From: Clostridiales bacterium
Lineage (GTDB): Bacteria; Bacillota; Clostridia; Lachnospirales; Anaerotignaceae
Length of the DNA stretch: 8,617 bases
Direction: 5' to 3'
NCBI GenBank assembly: GCA_021202325.1
Contig: JAJQDF010000050.1
Coordinates: forward strand, 1-8,617
Shown here one piece after another: positions 7,789-8,617 of the stretch (positions are counted from its first letter, which is position 1; the number at the start of each line of letters is the position of its first letter). The position numbers were made by a program, and so were the translations under genes. The notes beneath the pieces are model-generated. The model saw nothing but the letters and a program-made list of their open reading frames with translations. It was not told where the DNA came from and made no database searches.

Positions 7789-8523
7789 TTAAGCCTCGCC
7801 GTTTTCAACATCCTCAGCGTGCATACCTTTGATGATATATGCAAGAGTCTTGAGGTCGCCGCACATGATATCTTCTTTGCAGTACTGAAGCATATCTCCG
7901 CTAACGTCGTCGATAGGTCTAACAATACCCTGACGGTTTACCCAGATTGTTCTGTATCCAAGCTCGTTACCAGGGATAACGTCATACTTGAATCCGAATC
8001 CGGCATGCATCATTTCATCAACTGTAAGGCCAAGTTTCTTCTGTGAAAGAAGGAATCCGCCGTGATGAGGTTTGTAGCATCCAGCATCCTCAGCTGTGAT
8101 GATGTCATCAACTTCGATACCAGCATTGCTAAGAGTAGCTCTGATGATGTCGTTATCTGTGTTTGTAAGCATTACGCACTTTGTGTACTTTCTGAGCTCT
8201 TTGATAGCCTCAACTGTGTCAGGGAATGCTCTCCAGTGTGACATTGAGTTAGAGAACTCTGTGCAGTCTTCGTCTGTGAAATCAAAACCAAAGTCGTTGC
8301 ATGTGATAGCAAGTGTGTCTTTTAATACCTGACGGTAAGGTCTGTACTCCTTGATGTAGTCGAACTGAAGTACTTCCCATCTCTGCTGAACCTGGTAAGG
8401 TGTAGCTGATGTGATGCCTTTTTCCTGAAGGAACTTAGCGAAGAAATCCTGGATTTCGCCTTCCCAGTCTACGAGTGTGCCGTAAACGTCAAATGTAATT
8501 GCCTTGGGTACTAATCTTGCCAT
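7789..8523 (-). CDS. HAD-superfamily hydrolase, 2-haloacid dehalogenase type
   Basis: The 244-residue cytoplasmic protein has the Rossmann-like HAD fold. Motif I is FDVYGTLVD with nucleophile Asp12; Tyr at the +2 position, instead of the Asp of phosphatases, is the hallmark of the haloacid dehalogenase subgroup. Motif II is MLTNTD with Thr120, and motif III is Lys151 in CYKPHHGGF. Arg48 aligns by eye with the halide-binding Arg41 of L-2-haloacid dehalogenase. Motif IV is altered: HAGFGFKYD keeps Asp181 but has Phe176 and Phe178 where Ser/Asp and Asn usually stand. Dehalogenase activity is therefore not assured, and the physiological substrate is unknown. The start is ATG with AAAGGAG (complement of 8534-8540) 10 nt upstream. 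Codon use differs sharply from the neighbours (16 ATC, 2 ATT, 0 ATA for Ile; 10 TTC, 3 TTT for Phe), suggesting high expression or, less likely, foreign origin. Confidence 0.92.
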   Translation of the reverse strand: MARLVPKAITFDVYGTLVDWEGEIQDFFAKFLQEKGITSATPYQVQQRWEVLQFDYIKEYRPYRQVLKDTLAITCNDFGFDFTDEDCTEFSNSMSHWRAFPDTVEAIKELRKYTKCVMLTNTDNDIIRATLSNAGIEVDDIITAEDAGCYKPHHGGFLLSQKKLGLTVDEMMHAGFGFKYDVIPGNELGYRTIWVNRQGIVRPIDDVSGDMLQYCKEDIMCGDLKTLAYIIKGMHAEDVENGEA

Positions 8524-8562
8524 TGTAAAAACACTCCTTTAAAATATTAATAGTATGGTGGT

Positions 8563-8577
8563 AATGAAAAATTCATT
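8563..8577. promoter_or_regulatory. Operator-like palindrome upstream of the HAD gene
   Basis: AATGAAAAATTCATT is a perfect inverted repeat (6-nt arms, 3-nt centre) 40 nt upstream of the HAD start. A second, looser repeat TTCAA-N6-TTGAA lies at 8591-8606. On the - strand, TATAAA (8587-8582) and TACTAT (8555-8550) are -10-like, but neither has a convincing -35, so the promoter is not fixed. The remaining 8524-8617 is AT-rich and shows no gene. Confidence 0.3.
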
Positions 8578-8617
8578 AAAATTTATATAATTCAAATTTC
8601 ATTGAACTTGTTTACAA

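Noticed and set aside
7782..7793. CTTAAAATTAAG palindrome at the HAD stop codon
   Set aside because: Short and AT-only apart from its ends, and it overlaps the stop codon; likely chance.
7777..8046. 89-codon + strand frame over the HAD gene 3' end
   Set aside because: Antisense shadow of the conserved HAD region containing motifs III and IV; no convincing ribosome binding site.
1..8617. New multi-gene system, mobile element or CRISPR array
   Set aside because: Five genes of known families fill the window in four separate transcription units. No spaced direct repeats, transposase or integrase, attachment-site pair, or toxin-antitoxin or defence gene cluster was seen.

Overview
The window looks like an ordinary chromosomal stretch of a low-to-moderate GC Firmicute, most likely a member of the Clostridia (Lachnospirales-like). 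The basis is AT-rich intergenic DNA, strong AAGGAG/GGAGG ribosome binding sites, ATG starts, A/T-ending codons (ATA and ATT for Ile) and Gram-positive-like sigma-A promoters. The genus is inferred, not shown. No mobile element, CRISPR array, tRNA, rRNA or phage gene was seen.

Layout. (1) 1-148: T-rich leader with no gene; it holds a 15-bp ARG-box-like palindrome (9-23). (2) 149-4421, + strand: carA and carB, overlapping by 8 nt and translationally coupled. Together they encode the glutamine-dependent carbamoyl phosphate synthase that feeds pyrimidine and arginine synthesis. (3) 4453-4479: hairpin terminator shared by carB and the convergent aminotransferase gene. (4) 4498-5685, - strand: class I PLP-dependent aminotransferase. 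(5) 5686-5848: compact divergent promoter region with two recognisable sigma-A promoters, an inverted repeat between them, and a 15-bp palindrome lying on the aminotransferase -10. (6) 5849-7693, + strand: short UvrD/PcrA-type superfamily 1 helicase. (7) 7705-7734: strong hairpin between the convergent helicase and HAD genes. (8) 7789-8523, - strand: HAD-superfamily hydrolase of the 2-haloacid dehalogenase type. (9) 8524-8617: AT-rich upstream region of the HAD gene with further palindromes.

Only carA and carB form an evident functional unit. The aminotransferase, helicase and HAD gene are separate transcription units and share no obvious pathway with carAB. An aminotransferase using glutamate or aspartate would sit near carbamoyl phosphate metabolism only in a loose sense.

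Two start codons should be placed downstream of the longest open frame: ATG 5685 rather than TTG 5691 for the aminotransferase, and ATG 5849 rather than ATG 5834 for the helicase. In both cases the ribosome binding site decides. The most notable points are the operator-like palindromes at three promoters, the HAD gene's very different codon choice (16 of 18 Ile codons are ATC) together with its altered motif IV, and the short helicase. I found no convincing evidence of a new multi-gene system.
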